A DNA stretch of 40,463 bases from Patescibacteria group bacterium (GTDB taxonomy: Bacteria; Patescibacteriota; JACPGU01): the NCBI GenBank assembly GCA_022703645.1, contig JAKLDG010000001.1, positions 402,814 to 443,276 on the forward strand, read 5' to 3'. The notes below the pieces were generated by a model. That model was not told the DNA's origin. It was given only the letters and a program-made list of their open reading frames with translations, and did not search any database. This document shows positions 15,973 to 24,666 of the stretch, piece by piece. Each line of letters begins with the position of its first letter. Positions within the stretch are counted from its first letter, which is position 1. The translations under genes and the position numbers were made by a program.

Positions 15973-16209
15973 ATGAAACTCTCAATCCGTATAACTCCAA
16001 ATGCAAAAAAAACCGAAATAGTCGGAACAGACCAGACTCTTTTTGGTGATGAGGTTATGAAGCTAAAAGTTGCCGCCCCGCCAGTAGAAGGCAAAGCAAA
16101 TAGGGAAGTTATAGAATTCTTCGCAAAACATTATAATGTATCAAAAAGCAAAGTTCGTATAGTTACTGGTGAAAAATCCAGGAACAAAATCATTGAGGTT
16201 GATAAATAA
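15973..16209 (+). CDS. DUF167 (YggU-like) family protein
   Basis: A 78-residue protein with the family signature: ITPNAKKTEIVG near the start, LKVAAPPVEGKANREVIEF in the middle, and VRIVTGEKSRNKII near the end. The family is widespread, small and of unsettled function. No Shine-Dalgarno. It stands alone on the plus strand between two minus-strand genes and shares its downstream hairpin with the convergent gene. Confidence 0.92.
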   Translation: MKLSIRITPNAKKTEIVGTDQTLFGDEVMKLKVAAPPVEGKANREVIEFFAKHYNVSKSKVRIVTGEKSRNKIIEVDK

Positions 16210-16213
16210 AAAA

Positions 16214-16233
16214 CCCTCCGCATAAACGGAGGG
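16214..16233 (-). terminator. Terminator of the 86-residue minus-strand gene
   Basis: CCCTCCG (16214-16220) pairs with CGGAGGG (16227-16233). The T-tract lies on the minus-strand side (TTTTTTATT). Confidence 0.8.
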
Positions 16234-16268
16234 CAAAGAGATTAATTTATTCAAAACTACTGAGCTAC

Positions 16269-16529
16269 TTATTGAACAATATTCGCAGGTTCGGTAAATT
16301 CCGGATTCATCTGAATCTTGAGAGCGGGAATTGCCTCCTCCGGGCATGAAGCATTTTTGTGCGCCATAACTGAAATCTCCTTCCGGTTCTTTGGATCACG
16401 AGAATATTTACAGATCAACATTAATTCTCGAAACCTATCTTCTTTCGAACGCAACGGATCATCAAAAACTTTTTGCGCTTCCGCAAGAATATCTTCTTCA
16501 CTTTTACCTTTATACGGATTAATTTGCAT
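16269..16529 (-). CDS. Small hypothetical soluble protein
   Basis: 86 residues, no family recognised. The text begins MQINPYKGKSEEDILAEAQK and looks helical and charged, with one CxxE near the end (NASCPEEA). I chose the ATG at 16529 because AAGGAG lies 7 nt upstream; the longer ORF from 16565 would add 12 residues and lose this site. An extended -10 (TGGTAGAAT on the minus strand, 16590-16598) lies upstream. Single-gene unit with its own terminator. Confidence 0.75.
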   Translation of the reverse strand: MQINPYKGKSEEDILAEAQKVFDDPLRSKEDRFRELMLICKYSRDPKNRKEISVMAHKNASCPEEAIPALKIQMNPEFTEPANIVQ

Positions 16530-16689
16530 CTCTAATCTCCTTATGTGAGATATTTTAATGAACAATCGGTTATAAAATTAACCTTATACATTCTACCATA
16601 GATATTTATTTTTGAAAAGAAAAAATAGGGAATTGAAAAAAATAGAACAGTATTGTATTATAAGCACAATAGAAAATAACTTTTTTTAT

Positions 16690-16802
16690 TAATAAAATTT
16701 CATTTAATTTCTAAACTACAAAGAAATTAGAAGAAATTATCCCGCTTGGGCGGGGAAATTAAGAAGAAATTGAAATATGTTTTTAATTTCCTTTTAATTT
16801 CC
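16690..16802. repeat. GAAATTA/TAATTTC spacer element before ileS
   Basis: Left arm words ATTTAATTTCT, right arm words AGAAATTA, GGAAATTAA, plus a central CCCGC-TTGG-GCGGG hairpin (16742-16755). No T-box features (specifier loop, TGGN antiterminator) are seen before ileS. Confidence 0.55.
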
Positions 16803-16812
16803 TAGTATTTTT

Positions 16813-19785
16813 ATGTCATTCAAACTGTCAAATCCGAAAGAATCCTTTCCAAAAATTGAAGAAGAAATATTAAATTTTTGGGAAAATGAAAAAATATTTA
16901 AAAAATCTTTGGATAAAAACCCAAAAGACCGTCCTTATGTTTTCCTAGATGGCCCGCCATTCGCCACAGGATTGCCGCATTACGGTCATATATTGAGTTC
17001 TGTTATAAAAGACGTTGTTGGACGCTATTGGACCATGAAGGGCTTTTATGTGCGTCGTAGATGGGGCTGGGACTGCCATGGTTTGCCGATTGAGAATATC
17101 GTTGAGAAAGAATTACAAGTTTCAGGTAAAAAAGATATAGAAGAAAAGATAGGGGTAGATAAATTTAATGAAACCTGTCGTTCCAAGGTATTAACCTATA
17201 CCAAGGAATGGGGGAAAATGGTTAATAGAATCGGTCGCTGGGTAGATTTTGAAAATTCATACAAAACGATGGATTCCACCTACATGGAAAGTGTTTGGTG
17301 GGCTCTGAAAGAAATATGGAACAAAGACTTAATTTATGAAGGCAGCAAAGTTCTAATGTTCTGTCCAAGATGTGAAACTCCGGTGGCAAAATCAGAAGTA
17401 GCGATGGATAATAGTTACAAAGACGTTACCGAAGAAACCTTAACCGCAGAATTTAAGGTTATTAATCCATCTGCGCATTCTTTACCTGAAAATACTTACG
17501 TTCTTGCTTGGACTACAACACCTTGGACATTGCCGAGTAATGTAGCTCTGGCCGTAAGAGATGACATTGATTACGTTTTGGTTAAAGGTGGAGAAGGAGA
17601 GCAACCTGACAACTTTATTCTGGCCAAAGAACGCCTCGAAGCAGTTTTCAAGGGAAAGCATGGCGAAGTTTTAGCTGAATTCAAAGGAAGCCAACTGGTT
17701 GGTATTGAATACGAGCCTCTTTTTGATGTTGAAAAGTTTAAGTTATCAGGGAAAAAAGTATATCGCGTAGTCGCAGCTGATTTCGTAACAACGGTTGATG
17801 GTACGGGAATAGTGCATATTGCTCCAATGTATGGCGAAGATGATCATGCTCTAGGAGTAAAAAACGATTTACCAATGATTCCCCTTGTAACAGATAGTGG
17901 GTTATTTAACGAAAATGCCCCAGACATTATAAAAGGGGAGTATTTCAAAAAGTCAGAAAAGACCATTAAGGACGATTTAGCGGCCCACAGCCTAATATTT
18001 GCACGCGAACAATACACGCATCCATATCCACAGTGTTGGAGATGTGAAACACCTTTATTTTATAACGCAATATCAGCTTGGTTTATCAATATTCAAAAGA
18101 TTAAAGACAGATTGATTGAGTTAAACGAGAAAGTAAATTGGTATCCAGATAATCTGAAACACGGAAGATTTCTCAATATCCTTGAAACGGCTCCGGATTG
18201 GAATATCTCAAGAAATAGATACTGGGCAACACCACTTCCTTTCTGGAAATGCGATAACAAAGAATGTACTAACGTAACCTGTATAGGATCAGTTGCAGAA
18301 TTAAAAGAAAAAGCCGTAAACTTCGATTCCATATATTCTACGGATAAGGTTCAGGAAATAGATATTCATAAAAACCTTGTCGATAAAATAAACATAAAAT
18401 GCGATAAATGCGGCGGGAATATGACCAGAATCCCAGAAGTAATCGATTGCTGGGTAGAATCGGGTTCGATGCCTTTCGCCGAATTTCACTATCCATTTGA
18501 AAATCAAGATGAGGTTAAGAGCAGAATGCCGGGTCAATTCATTGCGGAATATATCGCGCAAACCAGAGCATGGTTTAACTATACTCATACTGTGAGTGGA
18601 ATCCTTTTTGATAACATTGCGTTTGAGAATTGTGTAACGACTGGCACTATTCTCAACGAAAAAGGCGAGAAGATGTCTAAGTCAAAAATGAACTACACAG
18701 ATCCATGGATAAACATTGATCAATTTGGTGTTGATGCGCTAAGATATTACCTTATGACATGCGTAGTAATGCAAGCAGACGATTTATACTTTAGCGACAG
18801 AGATCTGAAGGACTGTTATAATAAGATTATAAACACACTTTGGAATGTTGTGCTTTTTTATAAGGAATATTCGTCCTCATTTGAGACCAAAGAATATAAA
18901 AAATCTGACAATATCTTAGACGTTTGGATTGTAGCAAAAACCGCAAAATTGGTTGATGAGACAACACATTGGATGGATCACTATGATACGATAAAAGCTG
19001 GGCGTCCGATAAAGAAATTTATTGAAGAACTATCTACTTGGTGGCTCCGAAGATCACGAGATAGATTCAGAAGTGAAAGCGAATTAGACAAAAAAGCAGT
19101 TATTTCAACTTTGAGATGGGTGCTTTTAACGCTTTCCAAGGTCATGGCACCATTTACGCCTTTCTTAGCAGAAGCTACTTACTCGGTTATTAATGGTGAA
19201 AAAGAATCTGTACACCTGGAAAATTGGCCAGAAATTGATGAGGGTATGATTAATGAAGAGATTGAAAAAAATATGGATACCGCAAAAGCTATTGTTGAGA
19301 TGGGACACTCTATTAGAAAACTGCAAGGAATCCGTGTCAGACAACCTCTCAGTGAATTAAAAATTGAAAAGGCGGGGTTGGACGATGAACTACAAAAAAT
19401 CATTGCAGACGAATTAAACGTAAAGTCCGTTTCTGCTAGTTCTATCCAAGAATCCCCAGAATGGTCAGTAAAAGAAGAGAACAGCATCAAAATTGCTTTA
19501 AACATCAAAATAACACCTGAGCTAAAAGCTGAAGGCGAAATGCGTGAAGTGATCCGATTAATCCAAGATGCGCGCAAGGAAGCAAAATATGCTTTTACTG
19601 ATCAGATTATTTGTTATTACCAAACTGACTCCGAAGATTTGAAGTCTGTTATAAAACAATACAATGAAGAGATAAAAAAACAAACCGTATTATCACAGTT
19701 AAACACCGGTATTGCTACAGTAAAAGATATAGAGAAAGAAGGTAAAATTGGAGAAAGCAATCTGAAAATTTCACTTTCAAGATAA
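16813..19785 (+). CDS. ileS: Isoleucyl-tRNA synthetase, archaeal/eukaryal (type 2) form
   Basis: Charges tRNA-Ile. A class I synthetase of 990 residues with the HIGH-like HYGH at 56-59 and KMSKS at 620-624. The editing domain between them shows TTPWTLPSNVALAV, which removes mischarged valine. The N-terminal text (NFWENEKIFKKS, DGPPFATGLPHYGH, WGWDCHGLPIE) and the C-terminal third without the bacterial zinc finger place it with type 2 enzymes, the group known for mupirocin resistance and found in many CPR bacteria. The ATG has no Shine-Dalgarno. A STAS-like gene follows 28 nt later and may share its transcript. Confidence 0.97.
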   Translation: MSFKLSNPKESFPKIEEEILNFWENEKIFKKSLDKNPKDRPYVFLDGPPFATGLPHYGHILSSVIKDVVGRYWTMKGFYVRRRWGWDCHGLPIENIVEKELQVSGKKDIEEKIGVDKFNETCRSKVLTYTKEWGKMVNRIGRWVDFENSYKTMDSTYMESVWWALKEIWNKDLIYEGSKVLMFCPRCETPVAKSEVAMDNSYKDVTEETLTAEFKVINPSAHSLPENTYVLAWTTTPWTLPSNVALAVRDDIDYVLVKGGEGEQPDNFILAKERLEAVFKGKHGEVLAEFKGSQLVGIEYEPLFDVEKFKLSGKKVYRVVAADFVTTVDGTGIVHIAPMYGEDDHALGVKNDLPMIPLVTDSGLFNENAPDIIKGEYFKKSEKTIKDDLAAHSLIFAREQYTHPYPQCWRCETPLFYNAISAWFINIQKIKDRLIELNEKVNWYPDNLKHGRFLNILETAPDWNISRNRYWATPLPFWKCDNKECTNVTCIGSVAELKEKAVNFDSIYSTDKVQEIDIHKNLVDKINIKCDKCGGNMTRIPEVIDCWVESGSMPFAEFHYPFENQDEVKSRMPGQFIAEYIAQTRAWFNYTHTVSGILFDNIAFENCVTTGTILNEKGEKMSKSKMNYTDPWINIDQFGVDALRYYLMTCVVMQADDLYFSDRDLKDCYNKIINTLWNVVLFYKEYSSSFETKEYKKSDNILDVWIVAKTAKLVDETTHWMDHYDTIKAGRPIKKFIEELSTWWLRRSRDRFRSESELDKKAVISTLRWVLLTLSKVMAPFTPFLAEATYSVINGEKESVHLENWPEIDEGMINEEIEKNMDTAKAIVEMGHSIRKLQGIRVRQPLSELKIEKAGLDDELQKIIADELNVKSVSASSIQESPEWSVKEENSIKIALNIKITPELKAEGEMREVIRLIQDARKEAKYAFTDQIICYYQTDSEDLKSVIKQYNEEIKKQTVLSQLNTGIATVKDIEKEGKIGESNLKISLSR

Positions 19786-19813
19786 TCTGCTCGTTAAAAA
19801 ATAGGAGGCCCCA

Positions 19814-20191
19814 ATGGAAAGAGAACATGTTATTAAATTAACAGATGTCTATCCTGAGAGAGAGACAAAGACAGACATAAGAGAATCATTAAAAATTTTT
19901 TTTACCACAACCAGAACTATTATCGATAATAAATTAAAAGATGGGGAGACAAATATTTTTACTTTGGACTTTCAGGAATCAGCGATTTACCTATCCGAAG
20001 CTTTGGCAATACTGCGAGAGCTTGCAAAGCAGGTTCGCAAATCCGGTGGAAAATTTCTCATGCTGAATGTCGACCAATATCTTATAGATATGGTTGAAAT
20101 TAACGGACAAGAAAAGTTTTTCAAAATTATTGATAAAAATGAAATTGATAACGGAACACGTTACAAAATAGAGGTTTGCGATGGTTTCTAA
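19814..20191 (+). CDS. STAS-like domain protein (possible anti-sigma antagonist fold)
   Basis: 125 residues. The region 44-105 (FTLDFQESAIYLSEALAIL, then KQVRKSGGKFLMLNVD, then FFKIID) follows the strand-helix-strand pattern of STAS domains, in which a Ser of the DSSGL segment is phosphorylated by an anti-sigma kinase. Here that segment is unusual (ESAIYLSEAL), so the fold is a moderate guess and phosphoregulation uncertain. AGGAGG (19803-19808) precedes the ATG; the gene lies 28 nt after ileS and ends at a terminator. No kinase or sigma factor is nearby. Confidence 0.5.
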   Translation: MEREHVIKLTDVYPERETKTDIRESLKIFFTTTRTIIDNKLKDGETNIFTLDFQESAIYLSEALAILRELAKQVRKSGGKFLMLNVDQYLIDMVEINGQEKFFKIIDKNEIDNGTRYKIEVCDGF

Positions 20192-20219
20192 ACTCTTATA
20201 ACCCAACTAGCCAATAATA

Positions 20220-20249
20220 AAGAGAGTATTAATGCTCTCTTATTTTTTC
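20220..20249 (+). terminator. Intrinsic terminator after the STAS-like gene
   Basis: AAGAGAG (20220-20226) pairs with CTCTCTT (20235-20241), extended by TATTAATG, then ATTTTTT. Confidence 0.8.
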
Positions 20250-20259
20250 ATAAATATCA

Positions 20260-20288
20260 TTGACTTTTTGGCTTATTTATGCTATAAT
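20260..20288 (+). promoter_or_regulatory. Consensus promoter of the 108-residue protein gene
   Basis: TTGACT (20260-20265), 17 bp, TATAAT (20283-20288) with extended TGC. Confidence 0.85.
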
Positions 20289-20325
20289 TTATATATTAAA
20301 ACCATAAAAAAAGGGAGGGGAGAAA

Positions 20326-20652
20326 ATGCCCAGAAAAAATAGTGGAAATAGTGTTCGAAGAACTGTCCGCCGGAATTACAGTCCAAAGTTTCGTAGGGTC
20401 AGGCTCACTGACCACGCAAAATCACGGTTAGCCGAGCCTGATCAAGCTGGGTTGACTGAAATGGACGTAATCCGATCCGTAAAAGCAGTCCGCGGTAATT
20501 TTTTTAATGACGGAGAAGCGATTCTTAAAACGGCAACTGGAAAAATTGTTGTCGCGATTTTCACAGACACACTCGAAACTCGAAATGTTTTAACTCTCGT
20601 AGGTGAAAGCCGCATGCCGGTAGCCAAAAGAATGGCTCTGGCAGCAGTGTAA
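20326..20652 (+). CDS. Small basic protein, DUF4258-like region
   Basis: 108 residues with a basic N-terminus (residues 1-25) and a region LTDHAKSRLAE-GLTEMDVIRSV-LKTATGKIVVAIF-LTLVGES that resembles the RelE/BrnT-like fold of DUF4258 proteins: an N-terminal H-A-x-x-R-L helix followed by a beta sheet. That match is loose. No antitoxin-like neighbour is present, so a toxin role is not supported. GGGAGGGGAG precedes the ATG. The gene is a single unit with consensus promoter and terminator. Confidence 0.65.
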   Translation: MPRKNSGNSVRRTVRRNYSPKFRRVRLTDHAKSRLAEPDQAGLTEMDVIRSVKAVRGNFFNDGEAILKTATGKIVVAIFTDTLETRNVLTLVGESRMPVAKRMALAAV

Positions 20653-20661
20653 ATTCTCTTT

Positions 20662-20686
20662 AGAGGCGCTTAAATTAAGCGCTTCT
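20662..20686 (+). terminator. Intrinsic terminator
   Basis: AGAGGCGCTTAA and TTAAGCGCTTCT pair with one G-U, followed by a moderately T-rich stretch. Confidence 0.7.
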
Positions 20687-20704
20687 AATTATTTTATTAT
20701 TGTG

Positions 20705-20733
20705 TTGACCGATCAAAATTTATTTGCTATACT
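20705..20733 (+). promoter_or_regulatory. Promoter of rplU
   Basis: TTGACC (20705-20710), 17 bp, TATACT (20728-20733), extended TGC. Start expected near 20740. Confidence 0.8.
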
Positions 20734-20739
20734 TGACAT

Positions 20740-20760
20740 ATAACCGCTAAGGTTATTTTT
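20740..20760 (+). promoter_or_regulatory. 5'-end hairpin with U-run in the rplU leader
   Basis: ATAACC (20740-20745), loop GCTAA, GGTTAT (20751-20756), then four T. It begins at the expected transcription start, so it would form on the first bases of the mRNA: an early attenuator or a protective 5' stem. Confidence 0.45.
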
Positions 20761-20799
20761 AGTTGGGCGAAATTATTAATTTCTTTAAGGAGAAATACC

Positions 20800-21111
20800 A
20801 TGTTTGCTGTAATAAAAACCGGTGGAAAACAATACATTGTCAAAGAAGGTGATATTCTTGATGTTGAAAAAATCGAAGGAGAAGATGGTTCAAAATTAAA
20901 CTTGGATAATGTCCTCTTGATATCAGATGGAAAAGATATAAAAATTGGCACTCCAACTGTCGAAGGTGCAAAAATAGAAGCCGAAATCGTAAAACAATTC
21001 AAAGATAAAAAAGTAGTAATCCAGAAATTCAAGAGAAAAACAGGTTATAGACGCAGAACAGGACATAGGCAGATGAAAACAAAAGTAAAGATCGTATCAA
21101 TAAAATCCTAA
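20800..21111 (+). CDS. rplU: Ribosomal protein L21
   Basis: Large-subunit protein binding 23S rRNA. 103 residues, family text FAVIKTGGKQYIVKEGD at the start and FKRKTGYRRRTGHRQ near the end. AAGGAG (20787-20792) precedes the ATG. The usual partner rpmA (L27) does not follow; secE comes next after an AT-rich hairpin spacer. Confidence 0.97.
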   Translation: MFAVIKTGGKQYIVKEGDILDVEKIEGEDGSKLNLDNVLLISDGKDIKIGTPTVEGAKIEAEIVKQFKDKKVVIQKFKRKTGYRRRTGHRQMKTKVKIVSIKS

Positions 21112-21225
21112 ATTCTAAATATCTAAATACTAAATAATATCAAAATTCAAAATGTAAAGTTTTGGATTTGAAATTTAAAAATTTGAATTTATTTAGAATT
21201 TAGAAATTAGTGCTTAGAATTTAAT
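21112..21225. repeat. AT-rich inverted-repeat spacer between rplU and secE
   Basis: AAATTCTAA units on the left face TTAGAATTT on the right. 21200-21223 shares a near-identical core with 7079-7111. Confidence 0.65.
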
Positions 21226-21232
21226 AAAACAT

Positions 21233-21439
21233 ATGGCAAAAAAATTACATAATCCGTTAACTAGCTTTGTCAAGGAGGCCTTTGTTGAACTCAAGAAGGT
21301 CGCTTGGCCAAAAAGATCAGAGGTCGTAACCAAAACATTATTGGTTATATTTTCGATAATAATAATCGCTGCAATAACAGGCGCGCTTGACTACGGCCTT
21401 TATGCAGGCGTTAAGTATCTAATTGCTTTAAATAAATAA
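21233..21439 (+). CDS. secE: Preprotein translocase subunit SecE
   Basis: Small, essential subunit of the SecYEG channel. 68 residues with the signature FVKEAFVELKKVAWPKR and one transmembrane segment (about 37-58). Directly followed by nusG at 5 nt, the universal order. No Shine-Dalgarno is seen. Confidence 0.96.
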   Translation: MAKKLHNPLTSFVKEAFVELKKVAWPKRSEVVTKTLLVIFSIIIIAAITGALDYGLYAGVKYLIALNK

Positions 21440-21444
21440 TTTTT

Positions 21445-22137
21445 ATGACAGAAAACAACACAAACACAAATCCTACGGATGAAACAGGGGTTATTGAAGA
21501 ACCTACCAGTGAAGAAGCGATTGATGCAACCCCAGTTGAAACCGAGAGAAAAGAAGAAGCAAGCGAGAGGAAATCTCTTGGAAAGGTTCTAACTGAAGAT
21601 AAAGAGAGAGATAGTAACCCCCAGTGGTACGTAGTACATACTTATTCTGGTTATGAAGATCAGGTGGCTGAATCGCTCAAACAAAGACGTGATACTCTTG
21701 ATATGCAAGATAAGATTTTTGACGTAATAGTACCAAAGGAAAAACAAATTGAAATTAAGGGCGGGAAAAGAAAGAAAGTAGAAAAGAAAATATTCCCAGG
21801 TTATATCATGGTAAAAATGATTATGACCAAAAATTCATGGTATGTTGTGCGAAACACTCAGAATGTTACCGGTTTTATTGGGACAGGAACAGACCCTGTA
21901 CCGATTAATGAAGATGAGGTGAATATAATTTTGAAGAGAATGGGAGTTGAAGAACCAAAATACAAGATTGACCTATCTATCGGTGATCCGGTAAAAATTA
22001 ATGACGGACCATTCAAAGATATGGAAGCGATTGTAAATGAAGTCGATCAAGAAAAGGGTAAATTAAAAGTATTGGTAAATATATTCGGTCGCGAAACACC
22101 AGTAGAAGTAGATTTTCTGCAAGTGAAGAAGATATAG
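21445..22137 (+). CDS. nusG: Transcription termination/antitermination protein NusG
   Basis: Binds RNA polymerase and couples it to ribosomes or Rho. Compared with the usual ~180 residues it carries an acidic, Thr/Glu-rich N-terminal extension of about 50 residues, then the NGN domain (WYVVHTYSGYEDQVAESLKQR from about 54) and a C-terminal KOW domain (IGDPVKINDGPFKDMEAIV). The extension is encoded by ordinary-looking codons, not by an AT-rich element. Located between secE and rplK as in most bacteria. Confidence 0.96.
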   Translation: MTENNTNTNPTDETGVIEEPTSEEAIDATPVETERKEEASERKSLGKVLTEDKERDSNPQWYVVHTYSGYEDQVAESLKQRRDTLDMQDKIFDVIVPKEKQIEIKGGKRKKVEKKIFPGYIMVKMIMTKNSWYVVRNTQNVTGFIGTGTDPVPINEDEVNIILKRMGVEEPKYKIDLSIGDPVKINDGPFKDMEAIVNEVDQEKGKLKVLVNIFGRETPVEVDFLQVKKI

Positions 22138-22140
22138 AAA

Positions 22141-22258
22141 AAATAATATTTTCAATATTTAAAAAGCCAGGTAATTTAAATAAAATATTACAAAATATTA
22201 AATAAATATTAGGAAAATATAAAAATTCAGGATCGATAATATTTCAAAATATTTTTCT
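22141..22258. repeat. AATATT-type AT-rich spacer between nusG and rplK
   Basis: Repeated AAATATT/AATATTT words arranged partly as inverted repeats, the same style as 29461-29545 and 35770-35850. Confidence 0.55.
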
Positions 22259-22293
22259 GATTGAAATGCATTAAACTATTAAACGAAAAAACT

Positions 22294-22719
22294 ATGGCTA
22301 AGAAAGTTAAAACGTTAATCAAATTACAAATTCCTGCCGGGAAAGCAAATCCTGCACCTCCAGTAGGCAGCGCGTTGGGTCAACATGGTGTGAATATTAT
22401 GGAATTTTGTAAAGCATTCAATGAAAAAACCGCTCAAATGGGAGATATGGTTATCCCTGCTGTTATTACTGTTTATGAAGATAGATCATTTGATTTTATT
22501 ACCAAACAGCCTCCAATGACCGACCTGATTAAGAAAGCTTTGAAACTCGAAAAAGGATCTGCAACACCAAATAAAACTAAGGTTGGTAAACTCACAAAAG
22601 TGCAATTAGCCGACATTGCAAAGGCAAAAATGCCAGATTTAAATACCGAAGACCTGGATGCTGCGATGAAAATCGTAGCGGGTTCCGCAAGACAAATGGG
22701 AGTGGAAATCGAGAAGTAA
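22294..22719 (+). CDS. rplK: Ribosomal protein L11
   Basis: Binds the GTPase-associated centre of 23S rRNA. The ATG at 22294 gives 141 residues, the family length, beginning [20 protein letters not shown] with [20 protein letters not shown] longer ORF from a TTG at 22261 would add non-conserved residues and is not used. No Shine-Dalgarno. Confidence 0.97.
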   Translation: MAKKVKTLIKLQIPAGKANPAPPVGSALGQHGVNIMEFCKAFNEKTAQMGDMVIPAVITVYEDRSFDFITKQPPMTDLIKKALKLEKGSATPNKTKVGKLTKVQLADIAKAKMPDLNTEDLDAAMKIVAGSARQMGVEIEK

Positions 22720-22833
22720 TTTTCAATTTTCATTGTAGGTATCGCTTCGCGATATATTCAATTTAAGAATTGTGTCATTGAGAATTGATTGAAAATTGGA
22801 AATTGTAAAATTGAAAATTTATTAATATTTAAT
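22720..22833. repeat. TTGAAAATTG-type spacer element between rplK and rplA
   Basis: Contains a TATCGC-TTC-GCGATA hairpin (22740-22754) and AATTG words. 22771-22820 aligns with 31754-31802 inside tgt in the same orientation at about 42 of 50 positions. Confidence 0.7.
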
Positions 22834-22880
22834 AAGTGGGAGAATATCGAATATTCGCTTGAACCACTAGGAGAAATCAA

Positions 22881-23576
22881 ATGGCAAATAAATATGGCAA
22901 GAAGTATAAAAAAGCGGTAGAAGGATTGGATCTAAAAAAAACTTATTCACCCGATGAAGCGATAGAGCTGTTGAAAAAAACCAATACTGTCAAGTTTGAC
23001 GCGACTATTGAATTCCACGCGAAGTTAAACATTGATCTGTCAAAACCGGAACAAAACGTTCGTTCAACAGTAGTCTTGCCAAAAGGCACAGGAAAAACAA
23101 AAAGGATTCTTGCTTTTGTAGGAGATAAGGATGAAAAAATCGCCAAAGATGCCGGAGCTGATTTTGTAGGGTTAGAAGATTTGGTAGAAAAAGTTACAAA
23201 GGGCTGGTTAGGATTTGACATCGCGATTGCTACGCCAGAAGTGATGCCCAAAATTGCAAAAGTCGCAAAATTTTTAGGTTCCAGAGGATTGATGCCAAAC
23301 CCAAAAGTTGGAACAGTAACAACAGACGTTGCAAAAGCAATTGATGAAATCAAAAAAGGAAAAATTGAATTCCGTTCTGATTCACTGGGAGGAATTCATG
23401 TCGGAATTGGAAAAGTATCTTTTTCAAAAGAAGACTTGCTTGAAAATTTTAATAAGTTTTATAAAACATTGACTGGAGCAAAACCATCAACCATAAAAGG
23501 GAATTTTATCCGCTCTGCATTCATCTCATCAACAATGGGACCAGGTATAAAACTGGATTTGTCAAAGATTAAATAA
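22881..23576 (+). CDS. rplA: Ribosomal protein L1
   Basis: L1-stalk protein. 231 residues with YSPDEAIELLKKT, TVVLPKGTGK, and the RGLMPNPKVGTVT signature. AGGAGAAATCAAATG gives a clear Shine-Dalgarno. A terminator follows, and rplJ lies 5.9 kb further on instead of adjacent. Some Parcubacteria have lost L1; it is intact here. Confidence 0.97.
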   Translation: MANKYGKKYKKAVEGLDLKKTYSPDEAIELLKKTNTVKFDATIEFHAKLNIDLSKPEQNVRSTVVLPKGTGKTKRILAFVGDKDEKIAKDAGADFVGLEDLVEKVTKGWLGFDIAIATPEVMPKIAKVAKFLGSRGLMPNPKVGTVTTDVAKAIDEIKKGKIEFRSDSLGGIHVGIGKVSFSKEDLLENFNKFYKTLTGAKPSTIKGNFIRSAFISSTMGPGIKLDLSKIK

Positions 23577-23590
23577 TAAAAAAGAAAAAC

Positions 23591-23620
23591 AAACCAAGGA
23601 GGCAACTTCTTGGTTTTTAG
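23591..23620 (+). terminator. Terminator of the rplK-rplA unit
   Basis: AAACCAAGGAG (23591-23601) pairs with CTTCTTGGTTT (23606-23616, one G-U), GCAA loop, then TTAG. Confidence 0.8.
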
Positions 23621-23658
23621 TTTATAGTCCTTTAAAAAAATATATTGGGGGTTAAATT

Positions 23659-24645
23659 ATGAGAAGAAAATTGTTTCTGGTTTTGGTATTTGTTTTTGCT
23701 TTAGGCACCAATACTTTGTGCTTCGAAACCTTGCCTTTTCTTTGGCATGTTCACACACAGGGCTGGAGCGATGGATCTTCGACCGTAACCGAGGTCGCAA
23801 AAAACGCTAGAAGTGGAGGGATGAAAGGAGTCTTTTACTCCGATCATTCTGACATGCATATCAGTGATCATTCTGACTCATTCTGGTGGTACCAAAAAGA
23901 AACACAGCAGTTTAATCAGGAAGGCGCCTTTATTGTTTTGACTGGGAGAGAAATCACGATCGGATCGGCAAAAGGTTCAAATCATCACCTGAACGCTTAT
24001 TCGGAAAATTCTACACCATATCTTTTCAATCCGAATTTGACACTCGATCAGGTTTTGAAAAAAGTGATTTCTGACGAAGACGGATTTGCGGTTTATAATC
24101 ATCCGCACACCAGTCTTCTGTGGTGTGATCAGGTGAATAAATTTTCCGGAATTGAAATATTCAATGAATATCATACCACCTTTGATATGAACTGTTATTT
24201 GAAAGCGCTTAAAAAAGGATGGCGTGGATTCGTTGTCGGTGGAATGGATTTGCACAGCATGCTTTACCCTAATGCTTGGCTCAATGTAAAAACTTATATT
24301 TTCCCTGATCAATTCACAAAGCAAAGTACCATCGAAGCAATCAAGAATGGAAAAACTATCGCTACGCGCGGCGTCTGGGGCGTGTATGTCTCATATCCGC
24401 CATCTTCTTTCAATCAACCGATGAATAAGCTTCAAATCATCATCAAACTGAAAGAAGGACTGGGCAATGTGACGAAAAAGATTACTGTTAATATTTACAA
24501 AAACGGTAATCTGCATAAAAAAATCACCGCTCAACCGTCGCCAAAACAAAAAGGTGTTTATGCGGTAGAAGTCATGCCCAAAGAATCCGGTTGCTACGTA
24601 TTCGAAATGGTCGGATACCTAGTAACATCTCCATATTGCTACTGA
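23659..24645 (+). CDS. Exported PHP-type metal-dependent hydrolase
   Basis: Predicted phosphoesterase of the PHP superfamily, here with a signal peptide (about 1-21), which is uncommon for the family. The metal ligands are in order: HVHTQGWSDGS (30-40) with His30, His32 and Asp38, SDHSD (61-65), Glu98 in TGREIT, His110 region, NHPH (147-150) and GGMDLHS (194-200). Residues after about 265 form a separate beta-rich domain. Translation starts after a GGGGG Shine-Dalgarno. The next gene, also secreted, lies 21 nt downstream. Substrate unknown. First gene of the block inserted between rplA and rplJ. Confidence 0.85.
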   Translation: MRRKLFLVLVFVFALGTNTLCFETLPFLWHVHTQGWSDGSSTVTEVAKNARSGGMKGVFYSDHSDMHISDHSDSFWWYQKETQQFNQEGAFIVLTGREITIGSAKGSNHHLNAYSENSTPYLFNPNLTLDQVLKKVISDEDGFAVYNHPHTSLLWCDQVNKFSGIEIFNEYHTTFDMNCYLKALKKGWRGFVVGGMDLHSMLYPNAWLNVKTYIFPDQFTKQSTIEAIKNGKTIATRGVWGVYVSYPPSSFNQPMNKLQIIIKLKEGLGNVTKKITVNIYKNGNLHKKITAQPSPKQKGVYAVEVMPKESGCYVFEMVGYLVTSPYCY

Positions 24646-24666
24646 TAAAAAACCGGGAGGTAAGAT

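Noticed and set aside
16566-16812. T-box leader before ileS
   Set aside because: The spacer holds repeated GAAATTA words and a small GC hairpin, but no specifier loop or antiterminator sequence.
20326-20652. Toxin of a toxin-antitoxin pair
   Set aside because: The DUF4258-like similarity is loose and no antitoxin-like gene lies next to it; the gene is a single unit between terminators.
22261-22293. Longer start for rplK (TTG at 22261) and similarly rplJ (29522) and tgt (31376)
   Set aside because: The extra residues are encoded by AT-rich spacer repeats and are absent from the families; the internal ATG gives the normal length.
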